Assembly: GCA_947038155.1 (NCBI GenBank)
Contig: CAMQVH010000001.1
Location: 124,001-188,000 of the forward strand
Direction: 5' to 3'
From: an uncultured Bacteroides sp.
Lineage (GTDB): Bacteria; Bacteroidota; Bacteroidia; Bacteroidales; Bacteroidaceae
Length of the DNA stretch: 64,000 bases
The notes below the pieces were generated by a model. That model was not told where the DNA came from, made no database searches, and saw only the letters and a program-made list of their open reading frames with translations. Made by a program: the position numbers and the translations under genes. How positions within the stretch are numbered: the stretch's first letter is position 1; each line of letters opens with the position of its first letter. This document shows, one piece after another, positions 8,905-17,803 of this stretch.

Positions 8905-9483
8905 ATGAAAACAATGAATTACTCTCTGGTTCGCATTTTGTTTGCGCTTGTCATAGGTCTGGTGTTGGTACTTTGGCCGAATACAGCAGCTAGTTATATT
9001 GTCATTACGATAGGAGTGGCTTTTTTAATTCCCGGTGTCATCAGTCTTTTTAGCTTTTTCGGACGGAAAAGATCGGAACATGAACCGGCTCCCCGCTTTC
9101 CTATCGAGGGAATCGGCAGTTTGTTATTCGGACTTTGGCTGATTGTGATGCCTGAGTTTTTTGCGGACGTCCTGATGTTCCTTTTGGGCTTTATCCTGAT
9201 CATGGGAGGAGTACAGCAGATCGCTTCTTTGTCGATGGCCCGTCGCTGGACACCTGTTCCGGGCATTTTCTATCTGGTGCCTTCATTGATTCTTATCGCA
9301 GGTGTTATTGCGCTGTTCAATCCGACGGGAGCACGTAACACTGCTTTCATTATTATCGGTATCAGTAGCTTGGTTTATTCTCTGTCCGAACTGATCAACT
9401 GGTTTAAGTTTGCACGCCGTCGTCCTAAGACTCCGGTTACGCCTCACGATGAGGATATTGAGGATGCTAAGATTATAGAATAA
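8905..9483 (+). CDS. DUF308/HdeD-family membrane protein
   Basis: About 192 residues with six predicted hydrophobic segments in three hairpins: RILFALVIGLVLVLWP, YIVITIGVAFLIPGVISLF, IGSLLFGLWLIVMPEFF, VLMFLLGFILIMGGVQQI, FYLVPSLILIAGVIALFNP and AFIIIGISSLVYSLSELI. The repeated pattern of a helix ending in W/M-P followed by a G-rich helix is typical of HdeD/DUF308. HdeD is an inner-membrane acid-resistance protein in E. coli; the role here is unknown. The C-terminus is charged and cytoplasmic (RRRPKTPVTPHDEDIEDAK). I start at ATG 8905, because the upstream ATG 8872 would add 11 residues overlapping a weak promoter-like TATATTCG at 8856-8863. It is divergent from ppk. Confidence 0.8.
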   Translation: MKTMNYSLVRILFALVIGLVLVLWPNTAASYIVITIGVAFLIPGVISLFSFFGRKRSEHEPAPRFPIEGIGSLLFGLWLIVMPEFFADVLMFLLGFILIMGGVQQIASLSMARRWTPVPGIFYLVPSLILIAGVIALFNPTGARNTAFIIIGISSLVYSLSELINWFKFARRRPKTPVTPHDEDIEDAKIIE

Positions 9484-9569
9484 AAAAGAAGAGGACTACC
9501 GTCACGGTACCCCTCCCCTGCAAACTTAAAACAACCAACAAAAGAAATAGATAATTTCTATCTTAATGT

Positions 9570-9752
9570 AGGTGTGTCAAAAGTCAAAAGTAACTAAACT
9601 CTCCTCCTTCGGGAAGGAGGAGTACCCGTAGGGGGAGGTGGTAGGTGAATATATAAGCTATTGATCTTCAGCTGTGAAGTACACCTACCACCCCGGCTTC
9701 CAGCCACCCCTCCTTCAGGAAGGAGGGGAATTTAGTTACTTTTGACACACCT
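9570..9752. repeat. 183-bp inverted-repeat element (MITE- or REP-like)
   Basis: The ends are a perfect 15-bp inverted repeat (AGGTGTGTCAAAAGT at 9570-9584 mirrored at 9738-9752), continuing as AACTAAA-(C/T)TC on both arms after a 7-bp duplication (CAAAAGT) on the left arm. Inside lie two smaller hairpins built on CTCCTTC/GAAGGAG and matching GGTGGTAGGTG / CACCTACCACC arms. It fills the gap between two convergent genes and reaches to 11 bp before the glnN stop. No transposase and no target duplication are seen. Confidence 0.75.
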
Positions 9753-9763
9753 TCATTTCTTTT

Positions 9764-11953
9764 TTATCTTACAAACAACAGTTCTCTGTATTTCGGCAGT
9801 GTCCACATCTGGTTGTCTACGATTAGTTCCAGCTTGTCAATGTGGTAACGAATCTCTTCCAGTGCCGGAACGATTGTATCGTGGTAAGCGATCGCTTTTT
9901 CGCGTTCGCTATCGATCTTGTTCGCCACTTTTCGGGCTTCAATCATTGCATCTACGTGCTCTTTGATGAAGGCGGTGCGGTCGGCGATTTCTTCGATCAG
10001 TTCCAGATTCTTGGCAGATAGTCTGGCTGCTTTATCTGCCGGAAATAAGGACTGCATTTTATAGACATTATTAATCAGATCCGTCTGATATTGAGTAGCG
10101 ACCGGAATAATGTGGTTCATTGCCAGGTCACCTAATACGCGGGCTTCAATCTGAATCTTTTTCGTGTAAGTTTCCCATTTTACTTCGTTGCGGGCTTCCA
10201 GTTCCTTTTTCGTCATCACACCGATTGCTTCGAACATAGCAATTGTCTCCGGTTTCAGATAGTTGTCGAAAATAACGGGAACACTTGTTTCACAGTCCAG
10301 ACCTCGACGGGCGGCTTCTACTTTCCATTCGTCGCTGTATCCGTTGCCGTCGAAGTGGATAGCCTTACATTCTTTGATATATCCGCGAATTACTTCAAGG
10401 ATAGCGGAAACTTTCGGTTCTCCCTTTTCGATCAGAGCGTCTACATCCTTTTTGAATTTCATCAGTTGTTCTGCTACGGCAGAGTTCAATGCAATCATGG
10501 CACTTGCACAGTTAGCCTCAGAGCCTACGGCGCGGAACTCAAACCGGTTTCCGGTGAAAGCGAAAGGAGAGGTGCGGTTGCGGTCTGTATTATCAATCAG
10601 CAATTCGGGGATTTGGGGAATATCCAGCTTCATTCCCTGTTTTCCGCTAAGGTTGATCAGATCGTCTTTGGTGCTGTTCTCAATATGATCCAATACCTGT
10701 GACAACTGTTTGCCGAGGAAAGAAGAAATGATAGCGGGAGGTGCTTCATTGGCTCCCAGGCGATGAGCGTTGGTAGCGCTGGAAATAGAAGCTTTCAGTA
10801 ATCCGTTGTGACGGTAAACTGCCATCAGCGTATTCACTACGAATGTGACAAAGCGCAGGTTATCTTCCGGCGTCTTGCCCGGTCCCATCAACAGGATACC
10901 TGTATCCGTTCCCAGTGACCAGTTATTGTGCTTGCCGGAACCGTTGACACCCTTGAACGGCTTCTCATGAAGCAATACACGGAAACCGTGACGGCGGCTG
11001 ACTTTACGCATCAATGACATGATCAGTAGGTTATGGTCATTTGCCAGGTTGCATTCTTCGAAGATAGGAGCTAACTCAAATTGGTTCGGAGCTACCTCGT
11101 TATGACGGGTCTTTACAGGAATGCCCAGTTTCAACGCTTCAATTTCAAGGTCTTTCATAAATGCGGCCACACGGGTAGGGATGGCACCGAAATAGTGGTC
11201 TTCCAACTGCTGGTTCTTGGCACTGTCATGTCCCATCAATGTGCGTCCTGTCATAAGTAAATCCGGACGTGCGGCATACAAACCTTCATCTACCAGAAAG
11301 TATTCCTGTTCCCATCCCAGATAAGCAACGACCTTCTTTACTTCAGGATTGAAATAGTGGCAGACGGCAGTTGCGGCTTTATCTACGGCACGCAGAGCTT
11401 TCAGTAACGGTGCTTTATAATCAAGGGCTTCGCCCGTATATGCGATAAATACAGTCGGGATGCAAAGCGTATCATCTACGATAAATGCGGGTGATGATGG
11501 GTCCCATGCGCTATATCCGCGTGCTTCGAAAGTATTACGGATACCGCCATTCGGGAAAGAAGAAGCATCCGGCTCCTGCTGTACCAGCAGTTTGCCTGTG
11601 AACTCTTCCATCATGCCTCCCTTGCCGTCATGTTCGACGAAAGCGTCATGCTTTTCTGCCGTACCTTCGGTGAGCGGTGCAAACCAGTGAGTATAATGAG
11701 TGACACCCATTTCGACAGCCCATTTTTTCATTCCGGCAGCTACTTCATCAGCGATGCTGCGGTCTAGCGGGGCACCATTGTCAATAGCGTCAATCAGTGC
11801 GTTGTATACCTTGCTTGGAAGGTACTTGAACATTTTTTCCTTGTTGAACACATACTTACCGAAGTATTCCGAAGGGCGTTCGGCAGGTGTTGCTACTTCA
11901 ACCGCTTTCTTCTTGAAAGCTGTCTCTACGACTCTGAATCTTAGTTTTGACAT
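9764..11953 (-). CDS. glnN: Glutamine synthetase, type III
   Basis: A protein of 729 residues, the length of GSIII, much longer than GSI/GSII. It makes glutamine from glutamate, ammonium and ATP as a large cytoplasmic oligomer. Visible family motifs include PNGGIRNTFEARGY, GWEQEYFLVD, KTRHNEVAPNQFELAPIFEE, NLANDHNLLIMSLM, LLHEKPFKGVNGSGKHNNWS and RTSPFAFTGNRFEFRAVGS. No adenylylation-loop Tyr region of GSI is present, so control is likely transcriptional or by product. It is the last gene of glnK-amtB-glnN, 55 bp after amtB. The large inverted-repeat element follows it directly. Confidence 0.96.
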   Translation of the reverse strand: MSKLRFRVVETAFKKKAVEVATPAERPSEYFGKYVFNKEKMFKYLPSKVYNALIDAIDNGAPLDRSIADEVAAGMKKWAVEMGVTHYTHWFAPLTEGTAEKHDAFVEHDGKGGMMEEFTGKLLVQQEPDASSFPNGGIRNTFEARGYSAWDPSSPAFIVDDTLCIPTVFIAYTGEALDYKAPLLKALRAVDKAATAVCHYFNPEVKKVVAYLGWEQEYFLVDEGLYAARPDLLMTGRTLMGHDSAKNQQLEDHYFGAIPTRVAAFMKDLEIEALKLGIPVKTRHNEVAPNQFELAPIFEECNLANDHNLLIMSLMRKVSRRHGFRVLLHEKPFKGVNGSGKHNNWSLGTDTGILLMGPGKTPEDNLRFVTFVVNTLMAVYRHNGLLKASISSATNAHRLGANEAPPAIISSFLGKQLSQVLDHIENSTKDDLINLSGKQGMKLDIPQIPELLIDNTDRNRTSPFAFTGNRFEFRAVGSEANCASAMIALNSAVAEQLMKFKKDVDALIEKGEPKVSAILEVIRGYIKECKAIHFDGNGYSDEWKVEAARRGLDCETSVPVIFDNYLKPETIAMFEAIGVMTKKELEARNEVKWETYTKKIQIEARVLGDLAMNHIIPVATQYQTDLINNVYKMQSLFPADKAARLSAKNLELIEEIADRTAFIKEHVDAMIEARKVANKIDSEREKAIAYHDTIVPALEEIRYHIDKLELIVDNQMWTLPKYRELLFVR

Positions 11954-12008
11954 AATACCTAATTTGATTTGTTGTTAAATATGTTAGAGTAAAAATTCCT
12001 TTTTTAGC

Positions 12009-13466
12009 TTAGTTATAAGCAGATTCTCCGTGTTCGTAGATGTCGAGACCTTCTTCTTCGACACGTGCCGGAACGCGAAGTCCGTGAATCTTGTCGAGTA
12101 CTTTGAAGATAATGAATCCCATACCTGCCGCCCAGACTCCGACAACAACCGCACCGAAAAGCTGGGCACCCAAAAAGCCGGCTCCATGTCCGTAGAACAA
12201 CCCTTCACTGGTAGAAAACAATCCTGTGAGCACTGTTCCCAAGAAACCACAAACCCCGTGTACGGAAGAAGCACCGACAGGATCGTCAATCTTCAATACC
12301 TTGTCAATAAAGTCGACTGCAAATATCATGACTACACCACAAATGGCACCGATTAATACCGCTCCTGAGGGAGCTACAGCGTCACATCCGGCTGTGATAC
12401 CTACCAAACCTGCCAAAACACCATTCAGTGTCAGTGATAAAGACGGTTTGCCATATTTCATCCAGCTCATCGCCAGTGCAAAGAAACCACCGGCACAAGC
12501 CGCCAGATTTGTTGTCAGAAATACATGAGAGATAGCCATTGCATCTGCTTCAGTACTTGCTGCCAACTGTGATCCGGGATTGAATCCGAACCATCCGAAC
12601 CAAAGGATAAATACACCCAGTGCGGCAACCGTCAGATTGTGTCCCGGAATAGCTCTTGACTTACCGTCTTTGCCATATTTACCGATACGGGGACCAAGAA
12701 TAGCAGCGCCTACCAAAGCAATCCAACCACCAACGGAGTGGACAATCGTTGAACCGGCAAAGTCATGGAACGTCGTTCCGAAAAGATTCATCATGAACGA
12801 ACCTTCTTCTCCGTTCATCAGCCAGCCGCCACCCCATGTCCAGTGACCGGAAATCGGGTAAATCAGTACGCTGATAAAGATGGTATAGACCAGATACATG
12901 GAGAACTTGGTGCGTTCCGCCATCGCTCCCGATACAATCGTGGCTGCCGTTGCGCAAAATACTGTCTGGAAAACCAGAAATCCTTCTCTGGGTAAATCAC
13001 TGTCGAGGAATGACAGATCAAAGAAGTGTGGCATTCCGATGAAACCTCCTGCGCCAAACATCAGACCGAAACCGATGAACCAGTAGAGCAAGGAACCGAA
13101 CATGAAATCCACAAAGTTCTTCATCAAAATGTTGGCGGTATTCTTGACTCTGGTAAAACCCGCCTCAACCAATGCAAACCCCGGCTGCATAAAGAATACA
13201 AGCATTGCCGCAAGCAGCATCCAGACTGTATTCAATCCTAATGCCAGTTCCCCGATCGTATCGGGAGTTGTTTCGGCGGAAGCAGTGGCGGCTTCAGCAA
13301 TTTCAGGTGTAGTTCTGACTTCAGTAATTGTCTCCGTAGCTGTCATAAAAGTATCTGCATCAACTGCTTCCTGTGCAAAAGCACTGGTTGCGAAACAGCA
13401 GAAAATGAACATAGCAGTGGCTATCCACAGCTTTGTGAAGCTGTGTCTCTTATATGTTTTATCCAT
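12009..13466 (-). CDS. amtB: Ammonium transporter AmtB
   Basis: A protein of 485 residues: a signal-like N-terminus (LWIATAMFIFCCFATSAFAQE), then a periplasmic acidic/Thr-rich stretch to about residue 70, then eleven membrane helices. The Amt signatures are present: FFMQPGFALVEAGFTR, the first pore His in DFAGSTIVHSVGGW, GLVGITAGCDAV, and the second pore His in GASSVHGVCGFLG. It admits ammonium across the inner membrane and is probably blocked by the PII protein encoded just upstream. The extended N-terminus is longer than in E. coli AmtB but usual for Bacteroidales. The gap to glnK is 89 bp and contains a hairpin. Confidence 0.95.
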   Translation of the reverse strand: MDKTYKRHSFTKLWIATAMFIFCCFATSAFAQEAVDADTFMTATETITEVRTTPEIAEAATASAETTPDTIGELALGLNTVWMLLAAMLVFFMQPGFALVEAGFTRVKNTANILMKNFVDFMFGSLLYWFIGFGLMFGAGGFIGMPHFFDLSFLDSDLPREGFLVFQTVFCATAATIVSGAMAERTKFSMYLVYTIFISVLIYPISGHWTWGGGWLMNGEEGSFMMNLFGTTFHDFAGSTIVHSVGGWIALVGAAILGPRIGKYGKDGKSRAIPGHNLTVAALGVFILWFGWFGFNPGSQLAASTEADAMAISHVFLTTNLAACAGGFFALAMSWMKYGKPSLSLTLNGVLAGLVGITAGCDAVAPSGAVLIGAICGVVMIFAVDFIDKVLKIDDPVGASSVHGVCGFLGTVLTGLFSTSEGLFYGHGAGFLGAQLFGAVVVGVWAAGMGFIIFKVLDKIHGLRVPARVEEEGLDIYEHGESAYN

Positions 13467-13525
13467 AATGATTATCTTATTTAATACCTGTTTTTATAAT
13501 ATTATCATCCGAAAGGAAATCTGGC

Positions 13526-13549
13526 CCCGGCACCTTGCCGGTTGCCGGG
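13526..13549 (-). other. GC-rich hairpin between glnK and amtB
   Basis: CCCGGCA at 13526-13532 pairs with TGCCGGG at 13543-13549 around a 10-base loop. No T-run follows on the minus strand, so it is not a standard terminator. It might act as an mRNA processing or stability element that sets glnK:amtB ratios; this is inference. Confidence 0.4.
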
Positions 13550-13555
13550 TGTCGG

Positions 13556-13912
13556 TTAGCGTTCCTGTTCGGCGTTATAGAGAGCGATGTCGCCACGTTC
13601 GGCGGTGCGGATGCGGATGGCGTCCTCGATAGGAATGACGAAAATGCGTCCGTCACCGATCTCTCCGGTTTGTGCGGCTTTGATGATAGCCTGTACGGTC
13701 TTTTCTGCATTTTTGTCGCGTACTACTATAGAAACCAGAATACGTTCGATAGTGCTGGTATCATATACCACTCCACGATAGATACGTCCTTGCCGTGCTT
13801 TACCGATCCCTCTTACATCGTAGTAAGAGAACCATTCAATGTCTGCTTCGAGCAGGGCGTCTTTCACGTCCTCGAATTTGGTTTTACGGATGATAGCTTC
13901 AATCTTTTTCAT
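13556..13912 (-). CDS. glnK: PII nitrogen regulatory protein
   Basis: A protein of 118 residues, normal PII length. It starts MKKIEAIIRKTKFEDVKDAL and has the T-loop region (about 36-54) with IYRGVVYDTS; Tyr50 occupies the place of the uridylylated Tyr51 of E. coli PII. The C-terminal signature GEIGDGRIFVIPIEDAIRIRT (B- and C-loops, nucleotide binding) is intact. PII trimers sense ATP/ADP and 2-oxoglutarate and plug AmtB, which is encoded next. Whether Tyr50 is modified depends on a GlnD-type enzyme, not present in this window. It is placed after the outer-membrane protein gene and before amtB, all on one strand. Confidence 0.95.
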   Translation of the reverse strand: MKKIEAIIRKTKFEDVKDALLEADIEWFSYYDVRGIGKARQGRIYRGVVYDTSTIERILVSIVVRDKNAEKTVQAIIKAAQTGEIGDGRIFVIPIEDAIRIRTAERGDIALYNAEQER

Positions 13913-14064
13913 ATACCTTAAATATTAGTGTTGACCTGTAAAAAGAAGAGGTATAGGGGAGGTGGCAGCCATCGCAGGTTACCATACAACAAACCGATAA
14001 AATCTAAACTCTAACTACCTTCCTGTTCCCTATACGCTCTTTGACTATATAAACTCTCTCTCTC

Positions 14065-14790
14065 TTAAAAACTTAATCCGAATGTGAAGTAAGCGCCTTC
14101 CGTACGTGGATTTACTGATACTTTAGCAAATGCGGGAACCGAGAATGAATCAGTAACCCTGATCTCCTTGACAGCTCCGAGACTGATGTCGGAAACGCAG
14201 AATCCACTTGTGTATCCATTATAAAAAGTCGTCTCCCAAGGTACCATTCCTACATCTACTGTCCAGTCAAGTCCTCCAAGGCTGAACGGTGCACTAAGTG
14301 CGAGGTAGGAAGAATAAGCCCTTTTCCCATTTTCTTTAACTCCGTCGGCACCTGCAAAGTTCGTGTACCAGTTGATTGCCAGCGGACCAAAATCATATCC
14401 TACCTGTGCCTCAAATACATGAGCGGTTGAATGAGCGCCATATTTGAAATACTTGTTGGTAGGTACCTGAGTGTTGAACCAGTAATCCGTTACCGAGATG
14501 CTGAAACCACCGGTTGAATAACCGAGAGTCAAATCGAACTCTTTAGTATCCGATGACTCAAACCCTACCGATCCCCATGCTCCGAGTGACAGTCCTTTGT
14601 AAGAGATGCCTAATGAAGGCTGAATGCTGACTCCGCCTAAATCCTGACCACGCCAGATATAACCACTTACCAAGTCTGCTCCTACGGAGGCTTCTACTTT
14701 ATCCTGCGCCATCATATTGGATGGCACAAGGCCGATCAGTAATAACGCTGCTGCTATGCCCCTCAATTTTTTGTTAATCGTCGTTTTCAT
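14065..14790 (-). CDS. TorF/TIGR02001-like outer-membrane protein
   Basis: 241 residues with a signal peptide (KLRGIAAALLLIGLVPSNMMAQ) followed by alternating beta-strand pattern. The motif VEASVGADLVSGYIWRGQDL at the start of the mature part resembles the TIGR02001/TorF putative porins that often sit beside glnK-amtB in other bacteria; the rest (LSLGAWGSVGFE, VSVNPRTEGAYFTFGLSF) fits a small beta-barrel ending in an aromatic residue. An upstream in-frame ATG at 14904 would add 38 residues before the signal peptide and overlap dapL, so I use ATG 14790. Its place directly upstream of glnK suggests a role in passage of nitrogen sources through the outer membrane (inference). Confidence 0.72.
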   Translation of the reverse strand: MKTTINKKLRGIAAALLLIGLVPSNMMAQDKVEASVGADLVSGYIWRGQDLGGVSIQPSLGISYKGLSLGAWGSVGFESSDTKEFDLTLGYSTGGFSISVTDYWFNTQVPTNKYFKYGAHSTAHVFEAQVGYDFGPLAINWYTNFAGADGVKENGKRAYSSYLALSAPFSLGGLDWTVDVGMVPWETTFYNGYTSGFCVSDISLGAVKEIRVTDSFSVPAFAKVSVNPRTEGAYFTFGLSF

Positions 14791-14864
14791 CGTCTTTTTA
14801 CCTTTAATAGTTAGAAAAATGTGGATGTACGGTCCAGTGTTATATAGTAGCGCGCAAAATACTA

Positions 14865-16097
14865 TCAAAGCCAGTTCTTTATTCTTCTCATTGCTTCCAT
14901 ACAATCGTTGTGATTGCCGAATGCTGTCAGTCGGATATATCCCTCACCGCTGGGGCCGAAACCTACACCGGGGGTTCCTACTACATTGGCTTCATACAAC
15001 ATCTGTTCGAAGAATCGCCAGGAAGAGAGTCCGTTTGGGGTTTTCACCCATAAGTAGGGAGCATTGACTCCTCCGTATACTTTCAATCCGGTAGCTTCCA
15101 GTCCTTCCTTCATGATCTTCGCATTGGTCATATAATAGTTAATCGTTTCTTTAATCTGTGCTTTGCCTTCTGCACTGTAGACGGCTTCCGCTGCACGTTG
15201 TGTGATGTACGAAGTACCGTTGAATTTAGTGCACTGGCGGCGGTTCCATAATTTGTTGAGTGGAATCCGGTCGCCTTCCAGTGTGGCAGCTGTCAGTTCT
15301 TTCGGGACTACGGTATATCCGCAACGTACTCCGGTGAAACCGGCTGTCTTTGAGAAACTGCGGAACTCAATAGCACATTTCTTGGCTCCTTTGATTTCGT
15401 ATATGGAGTGGGGGACATCCGCATCCTGAATATAGGCTTCGTATGCGGCATCGAACAAAATCAGTGTATCATTTGCCAATGCGTAGTCTACCCACTTTTT
15501 TAGTTCCGGTTTGGTCAGTGTCGTCCCTGTCGGGTTGTTCGGGTAGCAGAGGTAAACAATGTCTATCCGTTTGTCGGGAATCCCCGGAATGAAGTCATTC
15601 TCACTTGTACAAGGCATATAAGTTACATTGCTCCATTTGCCTGTTCCTTCTTCCAGCACTCCGGCACGTCCGCACATGACGTTACTGTCAATATATACCG
15701 GATAAATAGGGTCTGTTACACCGACACTATTGTCGTGGCGAAGGATATCGCCGATATTTCCGGTATCACTTTTTGCTCCGTCGCTGACGAATATTTCTGA
15801 TGGTGAGAAATGAATGCCACGTGGGGCGAAATCATTCTTTATAATAGCTTCAATCAGAAAATCATATCCCTGCTCAGGACCATATCCGCGAAACGTATCT
15901 TTCCTTGCCAACTCTTCCACTGCTTTGTGCATAGCCTCGATACATGCTTTGGGAAGCGGCTGGGTGACATCTCCGATACCTAACCGGATAATATCCTGCT
16001 TCGGATGCGTTATTTTGAATGTATTTACCTTCTTCGCTATATCCGAGAACAAATAGCTCCCCGGTAATTTCAAAAAATGTTCGTTTACTAATGCCAT
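14865..16097 (-). CDS. dapL: LL-diaminopimelate aminotransferase
   Basis: A protein of 410 residues, standard DapL length, a fold-type I PLP aminotransferase. It converts tetrahydrodipicolinate directly to LL-diaminopimelate in the short lysine/peptidoglycan route. Motifs: IRLGIGDVTQPLP near residues 36-48, FVSDGAKSDTGNI, VYLCYPNNPTGTTL, DAAYEAYIQD and the PLP-binding lysine in RSFSKTAGFTGVRCGY. It lies 71 bp downstream of dapF, which performs the following step (LL to meso), and before the OMP-glnK-amtB-glnN genes. The gap to dapF is mostly a 7-bp repeat array. Confidence 0.95.
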   Translation of the reverse strand: MALVNEHFLKLPGSYLFSDIAKKVNTFKITHPKQDIIRLGIGDVTQPLPKACIEAMHKAVEELARKDTFRGYGPEQGYDFLIEAIIKNDFAPRGIHFSPSEIFVSDGAKSDTGNIGDILRHDNSVGVTDPIYPVYIDSNVMCGRAGVLEEGTGKWSNVTYMPCTSENDFIPGIPDKRIDIVYLCYPNNPTGTTLTKPELKKWVDYALANDTLILFDAAYEAYIQDADVPHSIYEIKGAKKCAIEFRSFSKTAGFTGVRCGYTVVPKELTAATLEGDRIPLNKLWNRRQCTKFNGTSYITQRAAEAVYSAEGKAQIKETINYYMTNAKIMKEGLEATGLKVYGGVNAPYLWVKTPNGLSSWRFFEQMLYEANVVGTPGVGFGPSGEGYIRLTAFGNHNDCMEAMRRIKNWL

Positions 16098-16128
16098 ATT
16101 GTTATTGTTTTAAGTTTCTGCAAAACCT

Positions 16129-16170
16129 GTTACCTATTACCTAATACTTATTACCTATTACCTATTCTCT
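16129..16170. repeat. Heptad array (6 x 7 bp) between dapF and dapL
   Basis: Six consecutive 7-mers in strict phase, such as ATTACCT (three copies), GTTACCT and AATACTT. The array overlaps the dapF stop codon (16171-16169) and so begins directly at the end of that gene. Confidence 0.8.
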
Positions 16171-16972
16171 ATCCCTCCATCTCCCCATCAAAAACTTTAG
16201 TTGCCGGTCCTGTCATTAATATGTGTCCCGTTGCTTCTTCCCACTCGATGGTGACGGTTCCCCCATCCATTATTATATCACATTTTCTTCCTGCCAATCC
16301 GTGGAGAACAGCGGCAACAGCCGTGGCACAAGCACCTGTTCCGCAGGCCTGGGTGATTCCTGAACCTCTTTCCCAAACTCTCATCCGAATGGTGTCTTTA
16401 CCTACGATCTGAGCAAACTCTACATTTGTTCTGTCCGGAAAGAGATGATAATTTTCTAACTGCGGACCAATTTCCGGCAGATTGATTTGGGTAATATCTT
16501 CTACAAAAGTTACCAGATGCGGGTTTCCCATTGATACCCGGGTAGACTGAAAAGGAAATTGATCGCCGAAATCTACCGCTTCCGTTTCCAGAGGACTACC
16601 CATATCTACAGTGACTGCCGTCACCTTTCCTCCTTCTACATGTAATTTCAGAACCTTAATGCCCGAACGGGTGTCAAGCGTGATTTCCTTTTTGGCAGTT
16701 AATCCGTATTCGTATACATACTTGCCTACACAACGGCTTCCATTGCCACACATCATTGCTTCCGAACCATCTGCATTAAATATACGCATACTGAAATCTG
16801 CTTTGTCAGAACTGCCAATCAATATAAGTCCGTCACTTCCAATTCCCGTATGAAACTTGCTCCATTCGATTGCTTTCTTTTCAGGGGCTGCTATCGGATA
16901 TCGGGTAGTATCTACATATATGTAGTCATTACCTGCTCCATGCATTTTTGTGAACTTAATCTTGGTTGTCAT
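16169..16972 (-). CDS. dapF: Diaminopimelate epimerase
   Basis: 267 residues from ATG 16972. It epimerises LL- to meso-diaminopimelate for lysine and peptidoglycan. Both catalytic cysteines are visible: [12 protein letters not shown] (about residue 76) and [14 protein letters not shown] (about 218), along with the N-terminal [13 protein letters not shown]. An upstream ATG at 17023 would add 17 residues but lies inside the -7 box, so 16972 is the better start. First gene of the run dapF-dapL-OMP-glnK-amtB-glnN, all on the minus strand with short gaps, linking cell-wall precursor and ammonium genes. Confidence 0.95.
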   Translation of the reverse strand: MTTKIKFTKMHGAGNDYIYVDTTRYPIAAPEKKAIEWSKFHTGIGSDGLILIGSSDKADFSMRIFNADGSEAMMCGNGSRCVGKYVYEYGLTAKKEITLDTRSGIKVLKLHVEGGKVTAVTVDMGSPLETEAVDFGDQFPFQSTRVSMGNPHLVTFVEDITQINLPEIGPQLENYHLFPDRTNVEFAQIVGKDTIRMRVWERGSGITQACGTGACATAVAAVLHGLAGRKCDIIMDGGTVTIEWEEATGHILMTGPATKVFDGEMEG

Positions 16973-17020
16973 TTTGTTCTTTATTAATTGGTTGTTGTAT
17001 CCTTTTGTTTTATTACAATG

Positions 17021-17028
17021 CAAAGATA
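17021..17028 (-). promoter_or_regulatory. Bacteroides -7 box for dapF
   Basis: TATCTTTG on the minus strand, a perfect TAnnTTTG, 49 bp before the chosen dapF start. It supports ATG 16972 over the upstream ATG. Confidence 0.6.
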
Positions 17029-17381
17029 TGACTTTTTGATTTATCTTTTGATGAAAAGATGTCTAATCTCTATTTATTTTATGCGATCTTACAATCGCGG
17101 GAAATAAAGCCATGTTTCGTTATAAATTGAAATTATACACACCTTTATATTAATAAACTGTTATTTAGCTTATTTGTTTTGCATATCCTTCCATAATATA
17201 TGAAGAATATTTAGGGTAAATCAGCCCTTGTATCCGATCTAAAATGCGAATTTTCTCTTTTATAATAGGTCGATATGCTAGTGATTTTCTGTTTTATATA
17301 TCACATTGCTTGTTTGCAGTGGTACAGAACCTTTTTGTTATAGCATTGTTTAGTCACTAATAAATATAATAATGTAGCAAT
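17029..17381. other. Intergenic region, divergent spacer
   Basis: About 350 bp of AT-rich DNA between dapF and the thioredoxin-like gene. I see no open frame of note, no RNA gene and no perfect -7 box for the rightward gene. Confidence 0.5.
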
Positions 17382-17678
17382 ATGGATATAGAGAAACAAT
17401 TGGAAGTTGCGGCGCAGAGCGATCATTTGGTATTGATTGTGTTTTATGCCGACTGGTCACCTCATTACGAATGGATAGGACCTGTGCTCCGTACTTATGA
17501 ACGGAGAGTCGTTGAATTGATTAACGTGAATATCGAGGAAAATAAAACTGTAGCCGATTCTCATAGTATAGATACGGTGCCTGCGTTCCTTCTGTTGCAT
17601 AAAGGACATGAATTGTGGAGGCAGGTAGGAGAGTTGACCATCGGAGAGTTGAAAGAGGTATTGGAAGATTTCAAATAA
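17382..17678 (+). CDS. Thioredoxin-fold protein without any cysteine
   Basis: 98 residues with thioredoxin layout: VLIVFYADWSPHYEWIGPVL where the WCGPC site should be, INVNIEENKTVADSHSIDTVPAFLLLHKG with the conserved cis-proline region (TVPAF), and GELTIGELKEVLEDF as the last helix. The redox CxxC is absent (roughly WSPHYEWIGP in its place) and the whole protein has no cysteine, so it cannot be a disulfide reductase. Such proteins usually act as binding or structural modules. No signal peptide, so cytoplasmic. It stands alone between two divergent/convergent units and ends in a strong hairpin. Function unknown. Confidence 0.85.
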   Translation: MDIEKQLEVAAQSDHLVLIVFYADWSPHYEWIGPVLRTYERRVVELINVNIEENKTVADSHSIDTVPAFLLLHKGHELWRQVGELTIGELKEVLEDFK

Positions 17679-17698
17679 GTCCTATTTGAATTTTATGT

Positions 17699-17745
17699 AA
17701 GAAGCACCATTATACAGCAAATAAATATGTATAATGGTGCTTCTT
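17699..17745. terminator. Bidirectional terminator, 18-bp perfect stem
   Basis: 17699-17716 is the exact reverse complement of 17728-17745 (arm contains GAAGCACCATTATAC) with an 11-base loop. It lies 20 bp after the thioredoxin-like gene and 58 bp past the end of the convergent glpQ-like gene. Confidence 0.85.
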
Positions 17746-17803
17746 GTATCTATCGAATATTTGCAAAAAGCCTCTGTCGGCTTTTTACATTTTCAGGGAG
17801 TAA

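Noticed and set aside
9570..9752. Insertion sequence
   Set aside because: Too short for a transposase and no coding capacity; called as a non-autonomous repeat instead.
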